NCBI GenBank assembly: GCA_008921705.1
Contig: VFFE01006620.1
Coordinates: 586,987 to 650,986, forward strand
Direction: 5' to 3'
DNA length: 64,000 nt
From: Burhinus oedicnemus
Taxonomy: Eukaryota > Chordata > Aves > Charadriiformes > Burhinidae
Shown: positions 48,901-61,690 of the stretch, piece by piece
Position numbering within the stretch: position 1 is the first letter of the stretch
Layout: every line of letters begins with the position of its first letter
Notes under the pieces: generated by a model
What the model was told of the DNA's origin: nothing
Database searches by the model: none
The model's input: only the letters and a program-made list of their open reading frames with translations
Position numbers and translations under genes: made by a program

Positions 48901-49274
48901 TTCTTGGGAGAACCACTCCATCCCTGAGATGTGCAGCTGAGTAAGCTAGGGTGAACGTCATGAGTCAGCTTAATCAAGAGAAGCAGAGACAGCAGAAGAG
49001 GTGCAAGCAGATTGGGTAGCCACATTGGAATTCAAGGTAACCTTTGCAGGTCTGGAAAAAGACCAAAAAATTAGGATGTAATTCAGCAAAGAAATGTCTG
49101 TGGACTTAAACTCATATAGTTGCCAATTTTATCTAAATCCAAGCTGGAAACTCATAGAATCATAGAATCGTCTAGGTTTGAAGGGACCTTTAAGATCACC
49201 AACTCCAACCATCAACCTAACACTGCCAAAACCACCAATAAACCATGTTCCCCAGCACCATGTCTACCCATCTT

Positions 49275-50389
49275 TTAAATACCCCCCAGGGGTGGCAATT
49301 CCACCACTTCCCTGGGCAGCCTGTTCCAAAATTTGATAACCCTTTTGGTGAAGAAATTTTTCCTAATATCCAGTCTAAACCTCCCCTGGCACAACTTGAG
49401 GCCATTTCCTCTTGTCCCATTGCTCATTGCTGGAAGAACAGATTGATCCCCACCTCTACAACTTCCTTTCAGGTAGTTGTAGAGAGCAATAAGGCCTCCC
49501 CTCAGTCTCCTTTTCTCCAGGCTAAACAACCCCGGTTCCCTCAGCTGCTCCTCATAAGACTTGTTCTCTAGACCCCTCAGCAGCTTCATTGCTCTTCTCT
49601 GGACATGCTCCAGAATCTCAATGTCTTCCTCGTAGTGCGGGGCTCAAAACTGTACACCGTATTTGAGGTGGAGCCTCACTGTCACCGCCTATGGGGGACA
49701 ATCACTTCCCTACTCCTGCTCACCACACTATTCCTGATACAAGCCAGGATGCTGTTGGCCTTTTTGGCCACCTGTGCACACTGCTGGCTCATATTCAGCC
49801 GGCTGTCAACCAACACCCCCAGGTCCTTTTCCACCAGGCAGCTTTCTAACCACTCTTCCCCAAGCCCGTAGCGCTGCATGGGGTTGTTGCGACCCAAGTG
49901 CAGGACCCGGCACTTGGCCTTGTTGAACCTCATACCATTGGCCTTGGCCTATCAATCCAGCCGATCTAGACATTCATAACACTCCCTAACATATAGGGCC
50001 ACCCCACCACCTCGTCTTCCTTGCCTATGCCTTCTGAAGAGTTTATGGCCATCCATTGCAGCACTCCTGTTGTGTGAGTCATCCTACCACGTTTCTGTGA
50101 TGGCGACTCCATCATGGTTTTCCTGCTGCACAATGGCTTCCAGCTCCTCCTGTCTGTTGCCCATGCTGCCTGCGTTAGTGTAGAAGCATTTCAGTTCAGC
50201 TATTGGTCCTGCCACGTTTTTACTGGGAGAAGCCCTAATTCCTACCTGACCATTCCCAGGCACGGCCAAAATTTCTAATCCATCAATGACCCTCACATCT
50301 CTGCTGCTGCATGAATCTCTGTCCTCTACCTTCACTGAGTCAGCAGACAGAGGGACCTCACTAGCATCCTGTCCCACAGACGTGGGCAC
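49275..50389 (-). pseudogene. CR1 ORF2 remnant: endonuclease N-terminus joined to RT thumb
   Basis: From 50389 the frame runs through 'GPIAELKCFYTNAGSMGN' (endonuclease motif with conserved Asn) and 'VAITETW' (conserved Glu). It then hits a TAG at 50084-50086 where the family has a second Trp, and continues as 'DDSHNRSAAMDGHKLF' and 'GRRGGGVALYVRECYECL'. At 49967 it switches to RT text: '[18 protein letters not shown]', '[18 protein letters not shown]', '[19 protein letters not shown]' and the C-terminal frame 49275-49589 with '[16 protein letters not shown]'. The sequence at the joint reads TCTAGA, compatible with both sides. RT motifs A to C are missing. Confidence 0.88.
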
Positions 50390-50446
50390 GCCACCCCCAG
50401 GCTTACCTCTAAGGAGCCTGGTTTCATCCTCTTTTCCCCTTCAAAT

Positions 50447-50570
50447 CTAGTTTAAAGCCCTTTCAATGAGCCCTGCCAAGTGCTGTGCCAAGAACCTTTT
50501 CCACCTTTGGGACAGGTGTACCCCTTCTGTCACCAGCAGGCCTGGTGTCATGTAAGCTGACCCATGATCA
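50447..50570 (-). pseudogene. CR1 ORF1 esterase C-terminal stub
   Basis: On the minus strand the segment encodes 'GLLVTEGVHLSQRWKRFL' and 'LAGLIERALN', then stops at TAG (50447-50449). CR1 ORF1 proteins carry an SGNH-type esterase domain whose last block has Asp-x-x-His. Here the His codon is present (50516-50518) but the Asp position is Glu (50525-50527). Only this last block remains; the nucleophile Ser block lies beyond the truncated 5' edge. The spacing to the ORF2 start region fits the normal CR1 order. Confidence 0.75.
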
Positions 50571-50990
50571 TAGAATCATAGAATTGTTTAGGTTGGAAAA
50601 GACCTTTAAGATCATCTAGTCCAACCATTGACCCTACTCTACCAGGTCTGCCACTAAACCATGTCTCTAAGCACCACATCTACACAACTTTTAAACACAT
50701 CTAGGGATGGTGACTCAACCACCTCCCTGGGCAGGCTGTTCCAATGTTTGATAACTCTTTCAGTGAAAAATTTCTTCCTAAAGTCCAGCCTAAACCTCCC
50801 CTGGCACAACTTGAACCCGTTTCCTCTTGTCCTATCACTAGTTACTTGGGAGAAGAGACCAGCTCCCATCTCACTACAACCTCCTTTCAGGTAGTTGTAG
50901 AGAACAACAAGGTTCTCCCCTCAACCTTCTCTTCTCCAGACTAAACGATCCTAATTCCTTCTGCTACTCCTCATAAGACATGTTCTCCAG
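50571..50990 (-). mobile_element. CR1 LINE, 5'-truncated, directly abutting another CR1
   Basis: Begins on the plus strand with the reversed terminus 'TAGAATCATAGAATTG' and 'GGTTGGAAAAGACC', and runs into the ORF2 C-terminus: on the minus strand '[18 protein letters not shown]' and '[19 protein letters not shown]' (50654-50869). It ends near 50990 at 'CATGTTCTCCAGA', after which the sequence is unrelated. Same subfamily wording as the copies at 18.3 and 49.2 kb. The head-to-tail contact at 50570/50571 is discussed as a finding. Confidence 0.94.
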
Positions 50991-52429
50991 ACATGGGTTG
51001 AATCATTGATTTTCAGGCGTTGGGCTCCTTTAAATCTTCAGCTTCAGAAATCTAGCTATGAGACGGGAGCTGCAGCTTTTCCTTGCTTATGTTTAAACGA
51101 CCTTCCTGTCTTTAGAGAACATGTCAACCGTATGAATGGACCAATCTAAGGAGGCAGAATGCAAACCCCATCATTTCCTCTAGTTGGGGTTAACAGTAGT
51201 GTGAGAGTTGGGAACATCAAGAAGTAGGCTTGTTCTTGAGTTTGCATTTTGTTAATTAATTACCCTTACAATGCCAATCCTCAGAATAGGAAAGAGCTTG
51301 TCATCTACAACCATATAATCAACACACAGTGTTAATGTTATGCACCACAGGTACATTTGCTTCCAATAGGATTTTTCCAGTGATGCCTGTTATGTGTGTT
51401 AAAAAAAGTGCCTCAATACCTAGGGTCACCCTGGTATTCCAGGAGCAAAACAAAACAAAACCCTGGTTGAAACTTCATCAGAATGCTGCTAACCATGTGG
51501 GAGAGGTAAACCTGTTAAAGCCAGAAAAAAGATAAGATGTGAAGTTTACCTGAACTGCTCCCTTACCCCTGCAGTCTGTCCCATGTGCTTGAGGAATAAA
51601 GCAAGATAACCGATTGATGATGCAACTTCACACATTCATTTTAAAAGGAAATAATGCCGTTACATTCTTGCCTGCTTGCATTTAAATAACAAATACAGTC
51701 TCAAGCTCTTAAGGGCTGCAATCTTCTGTACAGAGGAAACCATCTAGTTTAGTGGTGAAAAGAAATAGCTGTTCTCTCCTTTATGCACTAATCTTCCTGT
51801 ATGTTTCAGAAAATTAAGGTTTGGGGAGTGGAGTTGGGCGGGGTGAGTTCTCCTGGGAGAGAAGATTCAACAGAAATCACTTCAAGTAGTTTCACTAAAA
51901 AATATTTGTCTTTTTATGGATCAGTAGCTTGCAGGCATTGACTATTACTTTTCCAGAAAATTAACAGCTTGTTTTAAGAGTTCTCTATTATGTACCCTTT
52001 TTGTACCCATCTCCTCTTGTGCTGTTCCCAATTTAATATGGGCTATATTGTGTCAAAGCAATGTTTTCTCTGCTTCCAGATTATGTGCAAGTTCTGCTGT
52101 GGTTCAGTGCCAAGTGTTCTTCACTTTAGGGTGAAGAATGCAGATTCTCATCTGGGATTTATTCTTATTCCACTTCTTTTGTGCACTTGCGATGAAAGAC
52201 TTTCATAATTCAATTGCAAAATTGTGTATCTGAAGAAATCAGGCAATTCTGGGCTTACTTGGGTCTAATATATGTTTTTATCATACGATGTTTGATCTAA
52301 TCATATACAAGTAGAGTATCACACTTCCAGTGGCCCTACAGAGAGACTTTTCTCAGTGAGGCTTTCATCTTTTTCCTAAGGTTTTGGGTGGGTTTAAAGT
52401 TTTGGGTTTGTGACGGCAGGTTTTTTTTG

Positions 52430-52463
52430 ATTGGTTGGTTGGTTGGTTGGTTGGTTGGTTGGT
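52430..52463. repeat. (GGTT)n tetranucleotide microsatellite
   Basis: Eight uninterrupted GGTT units on the plus strand, flanked by T-rich and GTTTG sequence. The perfect units suggest ongoing length change. Confidence 0.92.
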
Positions 52464-55400
52464 GTTGGTTTGTTTTGATGTTTTGACATGTGGCTTCTTT
52501 AAAGAGCTGTCCTTAAGATCCCCTCTGATATCCACTCAAAGTATACTCAAGTTTGCATTAAAAAACACAAAACTGGCCAGAAGTTAGTTTCTCAGGGTTG
52601 TATTTGCCTTGTGAACAGCCTGTGCTTGCTAAGGAAGCACCAAAGGAGGAATTCTACCTCCCAGTTTTCTTTTCTCTGTTCAAAAGTAGTTATCAATGTA
52701 AGAAAACACCGAACCTATGGCAATGTATCTTAGAGGTCTTGGCCTTTCTCAGTCATGTATTTGTCCTCAGAATTCTTTAGGGTAAAGCAGGATAAGGTAG
52801 TGCAGGTAGAGTTTCACGTTATTGTGCCATGGAATGCATGGGAGATCAAGTGACAGCTTGGAGGCCAAAACTTACACAGAGATGTTTCAAATGTGGGGTA
52901 GGTTAGCTGTGACCTTTCTGCTTCTGAAAGGCTCTGCATATTGAGAGTTTGGTCACTATTAGCTATGTCATCATCAGGTTTAAATTTATTTTGGGGTGGG
53001 AGGTCCACACACTGTATGTGTTGTTGTAATATCTCAGCAGCAGCAAGGCTTAGTTCTTACACAGATGTAGGTAGGCAAGCTTAAACAGGGCGGCAAGTAA
53101 TTTGTCAGGTGCATGCATGACTGCTGCAATATAACTTACAGTGTGAGCTATCTAGCAAGAGGAGTGTGCAGGTTATTTTGCTGATAAATGTGCCATACTC
53201 AACAGTGGAGAAATGGTCCCAGCCTCTTCCATGCATAGTAACTGTCCACCACCCATTAAAAGAAGGAAGAAAGCCCATATGCATCTGGATCTCCCTTGAA
53301 TGAATTGTTCCTATTTTGGAAATGACCATTTCTATACTTGGAGCTTGACAAAGCTGGAGGTAAAAATCTGAAAAGGGAAAAAGTGACAAATTTCCCTCAG
53401 CAAATTTAGAAAGAGAAAGAAAAGTTACCAATACTTGAAAGCTGACATTACCTGCTTGTCTACCCACTGGACAGAAATATGAAAGCTACTTTGTGGAAAA
53501 CCAGAGCGAACTTTCTGCTATATTTTTGTATACTCTTTTTTTTCTGACCACATTTCTCATTTTTCGCTACATGTGCAGGAAAAATGAGGGTGTGCAGGCT
53601 TCTATGGTCACAGGGGTTTGTTTCTGTTTCTTTACATCTTGTCTGAACATGACCATGTGAACATCATTAAAGTTATGGTCATGATTTTAAAGCATAAACA
53701 GAAAAACTCTTTCCACGTTTCCATCCTCCAGATTTTAATACAGACAAGTGACAGGAGGAATTGGTTAGTACCAATAGTGTTGTGATGCTGCATCAAAAGC
53801 TGATCATGTTTCTCCAATATGCTATATGATGAGGCATTGCCATCGTGACATACAAAGCAAGGTTATAACACGCAGATGCACACATCATGACATGTGAATT
53901 AGTGTTGTGATGGCAAAGCTAGGTTTCAAGGGCCTTTGAAATTAAGTTGACTGAGACTTGCTTTTCTTAAAACCAGCTGTTGTGCTGCACTGTAGTCACC
54001 TTTGTTGCTGATTCTAATGAAAAGCATTTGCAATGATACATGATGTAGCCTGTTAACATTTTGAAGAGGTGAAAGCCAAAGGCTGGTGTGAGGTTTCAGT
54101 TAAGTGATTTCATAAATTAACTTTAATGTGACCTGTAGTTCCTTTGTCAAATAATAGATTAGCAAATGAATTTGAATATATATTATTTGAAACATGAAAG
54201 CTAATTTTAGCATTTGAATGGGACCTGGAAACCTGACAGGTTTTTATTGAGCTTGAGTCTTCTTATCACATCTGGTAAATAATTCATATCCTGAAGGTGG
54301 CTGTGGCAGAATGACTGCATAAGCAGACACAAGACAAAAACAGAGACATTTACCTCATCCCAAGACTCAGAAACTAATTTCCTTAAGCGTTCAGTAATTC
54401 ACAGCATTTTGATGCAGCCTTCCACTTAAGGGAATGGACCACAACACTGCCAGAGAAGACAGCAGGGGTACAAGGCAAAAATGCCGGTGTTTGAAGTAGG
54501 GGAAGGTATAGTTTCCTGCATAGACAACACTCCACTGTACAGTGAGCTTCTCATGAGCACACTCATAACAGTGTGCTAGGAGATTTGCTTCATGCATGTG
54601 ACCTTATCGCATCCTAGATAAGACAAGTGAGAAGAATGTGGATGTGGGAATTGCACATTTAATTCAACATAATATTGATACGTATAATTTTAATACATAG
54701 TTTATGCAGCTGTTGCCCCAAATTCTTGCAGGTTAACATAGCAGAGTGAACTAATCATGGTCTGGGAACATGATCAGAATAGGCCTGTGGAAAGAGAAGG
54801 ATTGTCATTTCCTTCTGCTTGTGGAACACGATGGCAAATGCTTCTACTAGGAACTAAGCTGAGATCACAGAGTTTCTTTTTAGAGCATGCATCAGGCAGG
54901 AGGAGCCAGGTGTCTGGTTCTGATCCAGGTCTGACCTCACTTTGAAAGGCTATGGGGCTCAATGGCCATTCTCAGGCCTATTCAGCCTTTCAACATGATG
55001 TGGTCTGTTGCAAATAACCTCCTGCTTTCTGGAAATCACTTAGTGGAGAATTATTGAATGATTTTCTCAATGAGACCAAAGAAAGAAAATGCTGTTAAAA
55101 TGCATAAATAATTGATTCTATTGCTTGAAAATACCCACTGAAACTGATGCCATGACTGAGACCAGGTTTTTATTCAGGAAGTAAAATGTCAAATTAAACA
55201 CAGCTCTATTGATACACCAAGAAAATGGTTCTTGATATGATGCCAACATCAATAATTATAAAGGGGAGACAGCAGGCTAACAGGCATGGCTGGCAGCAGT
55301 TTTAAAATATTTGTCCTTGGTGGGACCAGAGACTAATTTAGTTTAAATTTAGATTCCAAAGAAAACTAACATCTCAAAGGGCGTATAAAAAAACTTACTG

Positions 55401-55756
55401 GTTTATTTGGTGCAAATCAGAACAAACAAGATACAATGGAGGAAGCTTATATTGACTTTAAATACTGTAACAATCCTGCAGTCAGATGGGTGAGTAAATT
55501 CAGTTCACAGTGGGTGAGGATTTAGCCTAATAGATCACAAGAAATGGTAAGTGAAAACAGTAATATGAATTTATGAAGGCACACATTTCTTTAACAGGTA
55601 CTCCCCCAAGCAGTGCCAAGCAAAGCCTCAAAGGCTCTGTATCCAGCGTGAGCCTTTATGATGAATAGACACTGGCTGTTTAATCTGCTGGTGTTCTCAG
55701 GTGTGACCCCTGTAGAGCAACTGAAAACAGTTTAATTTTTTTTTTGGTTGGGACTA

Positions 55757-55779
55757 CATAATAATATTAATAATAATGG
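55757..55779. repeat. AT-rich trinucleotide-like tract
   Basis: ATAATAATATTAATAATAAT-like sequence, about 23 bases, following a short T run at 55736-55745. Confidence 0.7.
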
Positions 55780-58700
55780 CTACATAAACTATCACTGGTG
55801 TCAAGGCATGACACTGGCATTTCCAGGGGAGTTTTTGAGGCTTTTGCTATGCAGGTATTCCTAACAATCACTTCTGAATCAAAGTGATTTTAATCTCTAT
55901 GGTGGCATTATACAAAGCTGCATTTGAGCATCAGTTGGTTCTTAGTGGTGGGAGAAAGTCTTGCAGGGCATGGTTCTGCATGAGGAAAGATGGAGCTTTG
56001 GGTAGATTTCAGGTCATAATTAGGGGAAGTTTCTACATGAGACTAGGTTGTCCTGTCTTTGAGGAAGAGATCATGTTTTCAAATCTCTGTCAGTGTCTAT
56101 GAGCATGTGGTATGCTCTAGACAGTTCCACAAGATGAAGAAAAGAATTTAAATGGACAGATTCTGTCTCAGTTACGGCTTATCTCTTTATGATTTATCTC
56201 AAAAAGGAAGCAGGTCCTGAGTGTGGAGGGTAGACAAAAGGTCTCCAAGCAAATATTAGCTATTAAAGTCTATTGAGTGGAAGTCTGCTTGTAGTTTATC
56301 AAGCAGTCATACACTTAGATGGTTAAGGCAGAATGTATTGCCAGTGGGTGATCTAAATATTTTCTGGCACATCCTGAGAGAAATCAATATGACTGAGGTT
56401 AGTGAAAGAAAAAAACTTGTTAGCTCATTCAACATTCTCCAACCTGTACTGCATGAGCCAGTGACAGATCAGAGCACAAACATGGACTGAGCTGCACTGA
56501 ACACTCATGAGTGGCACAGGTGAGAAATACCCGGAACAACACAACTTGTCAAAATAAGCGAAAGAAAGCTTACTGTAAATTCCTGCTGCTCGTACTGCTG
56601 CAGTCTGCTCTGTTCATAATACACGGAACACATTTCACAAGTAGGGACCTCACCTCTGGGGCAGAGAGAATAATGTCTCTGGACACAATGGAGATGAGTT
56701 ACTCGTTGGGACCAAGTCCGACAGGACTGTGAGGTGCAGTGGATGATCTTTCCTAACTGTTATTAGGTAGTTCCACACTCTCAAAGTCATACCCCTTCAA
56801 AGAATAAACTAAATAATGATTTTCCTTTCAGGACTAGTGCAAGACTCTTCCAAGCAGCATGCTTTTCCAAATGTATTTTGTCAAAATTTTACCAGAATGT
56901 CTAGGAAATAAATTTCTATAATTCCTCTACAACTCCCCTTAGGAAGACAGTGTCCAAGTGGGAATTCTTGGAGGAACTGATTGCCTAGTAGCTCCCTGAT
57001 AAAATAGTTCTCTTAGAACTGATTTACCACTGGGTTTGGGGAGAAAGCTGTTGTTGCTGTTGTTTATAAGAGTGCTGCAGGAGTGTTTTTAGTTGTACCT
57101 TGAAATATTGCTTTCATTAAGACGTGAACTGGTTACAAATGGTCTCTTATATCTTTCTGCTTCTCAGGCAACTTACAAAATACTAACTTAAAAAGTGTTC
57201 TACATCAAGCTAATGCCTACTCTAAGGTAATGACAAATGTATTTTGGGAATACTATGTCTCTGTCAGAGATGTTTCATATTATCGCAATGCATGGGTCTA
57301 ATAACCCACATTAGATTGCAGGATTAGCCCTTGAGGAAGAGGATATAAATTGCACTTCCCCTGAAGACTTGGATTGTGCACCCCTTGCTGAACAATTGTT
57401 CCTTCTCTAGGATGTTTCTTGGGGTTGGAACTTCCTGAATACAATGCATGGTGATGTAGTTAAAAAATAAAAATACATCAAATTTCCTTTGGTCTTTCCC
57501 CTGACTATCATATCATCTTTTTCGACTAGCAGTCACCTGATCGCACATATTATGCCTAGTCCAATAGTCAAAACAGGAGTGTGATCCAGCATCTGAAGCT
57601 CTAATGACGCAAAAAGGATACTTTTTCAAGAGCACATGCTCAAAAGTTATTTTAAAGTCTTAATTTTCATTCAAAATAGGAAAAAAGAAATCAAAGCAAG
57701 AGGCTTTTATGGTCTCATTTTAAATGAGCACTCTACATTTCCAAGTGTGACAGCCTAAATACTGAAAAAATGCAATGTATATTAACTTTCCAGTAGTTAA
57801 ATTTGAATTCCAATACATTTTTTTAATAATGGTGTTTTTATGTTTTCTGAAAAAAAGACATCACCAACTTATTACAGTAACTGTGTAGTCCCAGATGCCA
57901 CAAATTGGGTAAAAACCTTTTTCCTGTGTGGCCACAATGTTCTGTAATCTTTTACCTTCCACATTGTGAAATTACTCTGCAAATGCATAATTTTTAAGGA
58001 ATTATTTAAGATTGTAATTTGATTGTGTTCTTTTCTAACCTTATATTAAGACTTGTTCCCTTCTACCTACCAGTAGAACTGCAATTCATCTTGAAATTTT
58101 TTAAATATCCATAGCATCATGCCAGGTCACATCAAGTCATTCAGGCTTTCAAGACATAACATAAGCCTACACAATGTGACATGCTTGCTGCATCGTGTCA
58201 CAAATCTTCAGAGATATTATAGTTTTTTAAAAAATTAATATGGAAGTTACCATGGCTACAAACCCTCTTTATTCTGTTCAGATTTGAAACATTTTTAAAT
58301 ATCGAGTAAACCACTCTTTCTTTTCCAGCAACAACACAGCAAGTGTTTCATATGTGCTTACTGTCAAGTTTCGCAGGTGGACAAACCCCCAGCATATTTC
58401 CATGGGTTTTTATCAGCTGTAATTTCTCCCCTTGGGATAAGCATAAAATGTGAAGAAAGGGGTTTGTTGCCATGTAAATAGCAACTAAGAGGACTGGGAA
58501 GAAGTGCTTCTTAGCTGCTGTAGATCAGGACGACTCCAGTATACACTTACAGCCTCAGTGGCCCATGAAGGTAAAGGTGTGTGTGGGTTAAAAAAGTGCA
58601 GTGTCTGGAGAACGGGGCAGTGCCCTGTGAACGTCAGCTGTCATTCCTGCTCAGTAATTCTGAGTTTCATTGTGGTTCTCATTCTTTCCTTAGAGTTAAT

Positions 58701-61690
58701 CACAGACATGTTATGCGAAGCAGCTTGTCAGGAAACCCTCTGCTCTATCCTGTGGTGAACAGAAGGATTAAGAAGCTTCAATTCCCACCATGACACTGGT
58801 GGAGACTTGCCAATTTTATTAGTGAAAGTGTTTTACCTCCTTCTCCAGGTTCTAATGATGGTGCATTGCAATTGCTATAATGAACAGAATGGGGTAAAAT
58901 AGTGCAAAATTTCAACCCTATGAACCTGAAGCCTATTTGCCCTCCTGCCTGGGCGTAAGTTACTTCACTGGATGTAGGATTCAGTGTGCTTGTTCAAATG
59001 TGACATTCCTCTAGTCCAGAATTCTGCCTCTGACGGTGGCCAGCACTGTGTGGCCCCAAGGGAAATGAAAAAACTTTGAGGGAGAAGGATGTGGGTTATG
59101 ATTCTCACTGTCAGGCTAGCACTGATCTCTACTAAGGAGAGACCTTAAAGCAGGTGGTTTAATAAAATTGGAAGGAATCTCTTTTGGTTTCTCTTAGTTA
59201 GCATGCTGCTGTTTTCCTCTCTTACTTCCTCCTCATTTCTTTTTCCTTTCTTTTTTCTGCAGGCAGAGGTTTTTATTTTCAGTATTCTGGTGTCCTCCCT
59301 TAGCAAGTTCCAAAGTCTGACACTCTTTCCAAGAAAGCCTGTATGACTCTCTTCTGAGCTTGCAGCCAGATGTTGGGAGTTTCAGAGTCTGGGGACGAAT
59401 GTAGCCTGGGAAAATAACCTCTGCAGAAAAAAGGTAATTTTTTAAAATCATTTCACCACAGCGGGAACAGTCACAGTACGTCACACAACACATTGCAATG
59501 ACAGACTAGCAGCATGGGATCTTACACTTGGCCACAGCATTCTGGGTGAAGAGAAGCCTTTAGGTTCTGGTTCCTTATTTCTATAGTAAACAAATCACAA
59601 AAACTTACCCTTGAATCGAGACAGTAATTGCTTCTTCAGTCTTCTCCGAATGTGAAGAGAGCCTGAAAAAATGATGTGTGTAGTCTCCTACTTAGTCTTG
59701 CAACACGATTGCTGTTTTCTAGTGAAGTTGTAGTGTGCCCTTACACTGATCTGTGGAGGCTTCTAAGATGCTGTGGAGGCAGCCTCTTCTGGGAGAGAAA
59801 TACACAACTAAAAATGACAGACAGGATGTAGATAGCTCCTCCACTGGTTACAAAACCTTGCTACCATGTTGCAGCAGTACAAGTGAGCAGGAAAATGCTG
59901 GAAGTAAGTGGCATGAGGGTTACATATATTTGATGACCAGCTGTGGACAAGCAGTTGCTGGTACTTTCACTTTGCTGACCACAAAAGCAAGGACACATCT
60001 GGGATAATCTTCTCTGTGTGTAACTCTGGAACACACCGTGGCTGATCTTACTGGGCTGAAAGGAAGAAGAACTTATTTATCTGTTCCTTTCTTAATTTTT
60101 ATTTGATTTTAATTATTTAGACATATTTTTAATTTAAGGATTGTATTATTGAATTGATCTTAGTTTTAACTAAAATACATCACTTTATGCTAAGCTTTCT
60201 TTGCATGCTCTCTCAGTAATGATTTTGAATATTTTCCAAAAGTAATGAATGAGAAATTTGCTGGAACTTGACCAGATGATTTAATACTCTTTGTCATCAT
60301 TACCTAATATCCATATGATGTAGACGTGAAATTTACGAATTTTTTAAAAAATTGAATTCTATCATCCTTTCCTTCTGGGGATTCTGCACAGATTACTGTT
60401 TAAGGGCTCTCAAAAAAACAAATCTGGAAACCCACCTACCCTAGCAATTTGAAATGGTTTTCTTTATTGCTAGGAAAATAGCTAGGACTAACTGCTAGAA
60501 AAGTAGCAGTTGGCAGGATGGAAGAGCTTGAGGGACAAGTTTTAATAGAAAAAACATCTATATTAGGAACCTTTTATCTGTTCTTCCTCATTGTCATCAT
60601 AATAATGGAACAAATGTTAGTGATAAAAATGGTTTAAAAAAAAAATCTTCCCTCTCAAATATGCATACAAAAGTTGATGAACTCAGAGAAGATAAGACTA
60701 CTCTCTGGCCAACAGCAACTACATCAGACTTGCCTAGTGTTATATATCAAGAGTCATTGTGCAGTCTCTGAGTCCTGCAGCTCTCATTTAACTTTTTTTT
60801 TGCAATATATTTTTCCTTTGTATTTTATTCAGTTGTTCCTTCCTGTGGTTAGTTTCTGTAAATTCCTGTGACTAATCCGTTTCTTAGGTGTTTCTTTTTG
60901 TAGACAGACCTCTTTCCCTGTATGAATGAGGCTTTGTCTGAATCAGTGGGGAGCTGATGGCATCTGAAGGAAGGTCAATGAAAGTGATGCAAGTAGCCAA
61001 TTTAAAATGGCAGGGAAGGATAACTGATGCTCTGATTTTTCTCCCTTGACAGTCTCCTTACAGTGGGTATGAAGGGACCATTTTTGATTGGTTCCTGTTC
61101 TGTGCCAATTGCATCTCTTTATAATCCATCACCTGAGGCCTTTTAGCTTCTGTAATCTTGCTATCCATTTCAGAGGGAAACCTAGATGGGCCAAATTTAA
61201 TGAAGGCTTTACTGGAATCTGATTTCTTTCATTTCTTATGCCCACTCTGTGTGGGTACAATGGGATTTAAGGTAGTGCAATTTAAGTATCTGGGAACTGC
61301 AAAAAAAGAGAAATGTTATCATCCTCCTTTAGGTAGTTCTTTGGTTTGTGAGCAAAATCTAATTTGAAAAGAAAGAGCAGAAAGAAATGAGTTATCTCAT
61401 TAGACTTTAATCCTCATCATGGGGCATCAGGAGAACCTCTCCCACACAGCAGTTTACTTACTCGTTTGGGGTTCCAGTTTCCTGTAAGGCATGATACTGG
61501 CTCATACCCTCTATGCGACATGCTCACCTGTATGACGTTATTGTGTGCAACTTCTTTGAAACGTATTTATGATGTGTGCGTCTGCGTGTATCTTTGTGAA
61601 CAAATGCATGGCATTATCGGGGGTAGGGTGAGAAAATCTTTGGGAATTTACCTTTGCTTGGTGATATCCAGAATTCCAGAAATCCATTTT

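Larger units (their letters stand above)
44089..49151. other. Non-coding stretch, no gene seen
   Basis: AT-rich DNA. It includes a 17-base direct repeat (45760-45819), a short AT microsatellite (45973-45984) and repeated 'AGTTTATAG' motifs at about 47262-47295. The 101-codon frame 47449-47754 (plus, ATG start) is unrecognised, and the opposite strand is also open over the same bases, so it is treated as chance. Confidence 0.55.
49152..50570 (-). mobile_element. CR1 LINE with ORF1 end, fused endonuclease and RT remnants
   Basis: On the minus strand from 50570: the end of ORF1, a short inter-ORF region, the start of ORF2 with the first half of the endonuclease, then at about 49967 a jump straight into the late RT palm/thumb, the C-terminus and the 3' UTR ending at 49152. 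A complete CR1 would have well over 1 kb of endonuclease and RT between the two sides of that jump. It is the only copy in the window that reaches ORF1. Its 5' edge abuts the 3' end of another CR1 at 50571 with no spacer. Confidence 0.93.
50991..61690. other. Non-coding stretch of 10.7 kb, no gene seen
   Basis: AT-rich, with a GGTT microsatellite at 52430-52463 and a small ATA/ATT tract at 55757-55779. No CR1 was found here, which makes it one of the longest CR1-free parts of the window. Open frames such as 53105-53467 (minus), 56511-56732 (plus) and 58504-58758 (plus) are short, unrecognised and have no exon signals. Confidence 0.55.
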
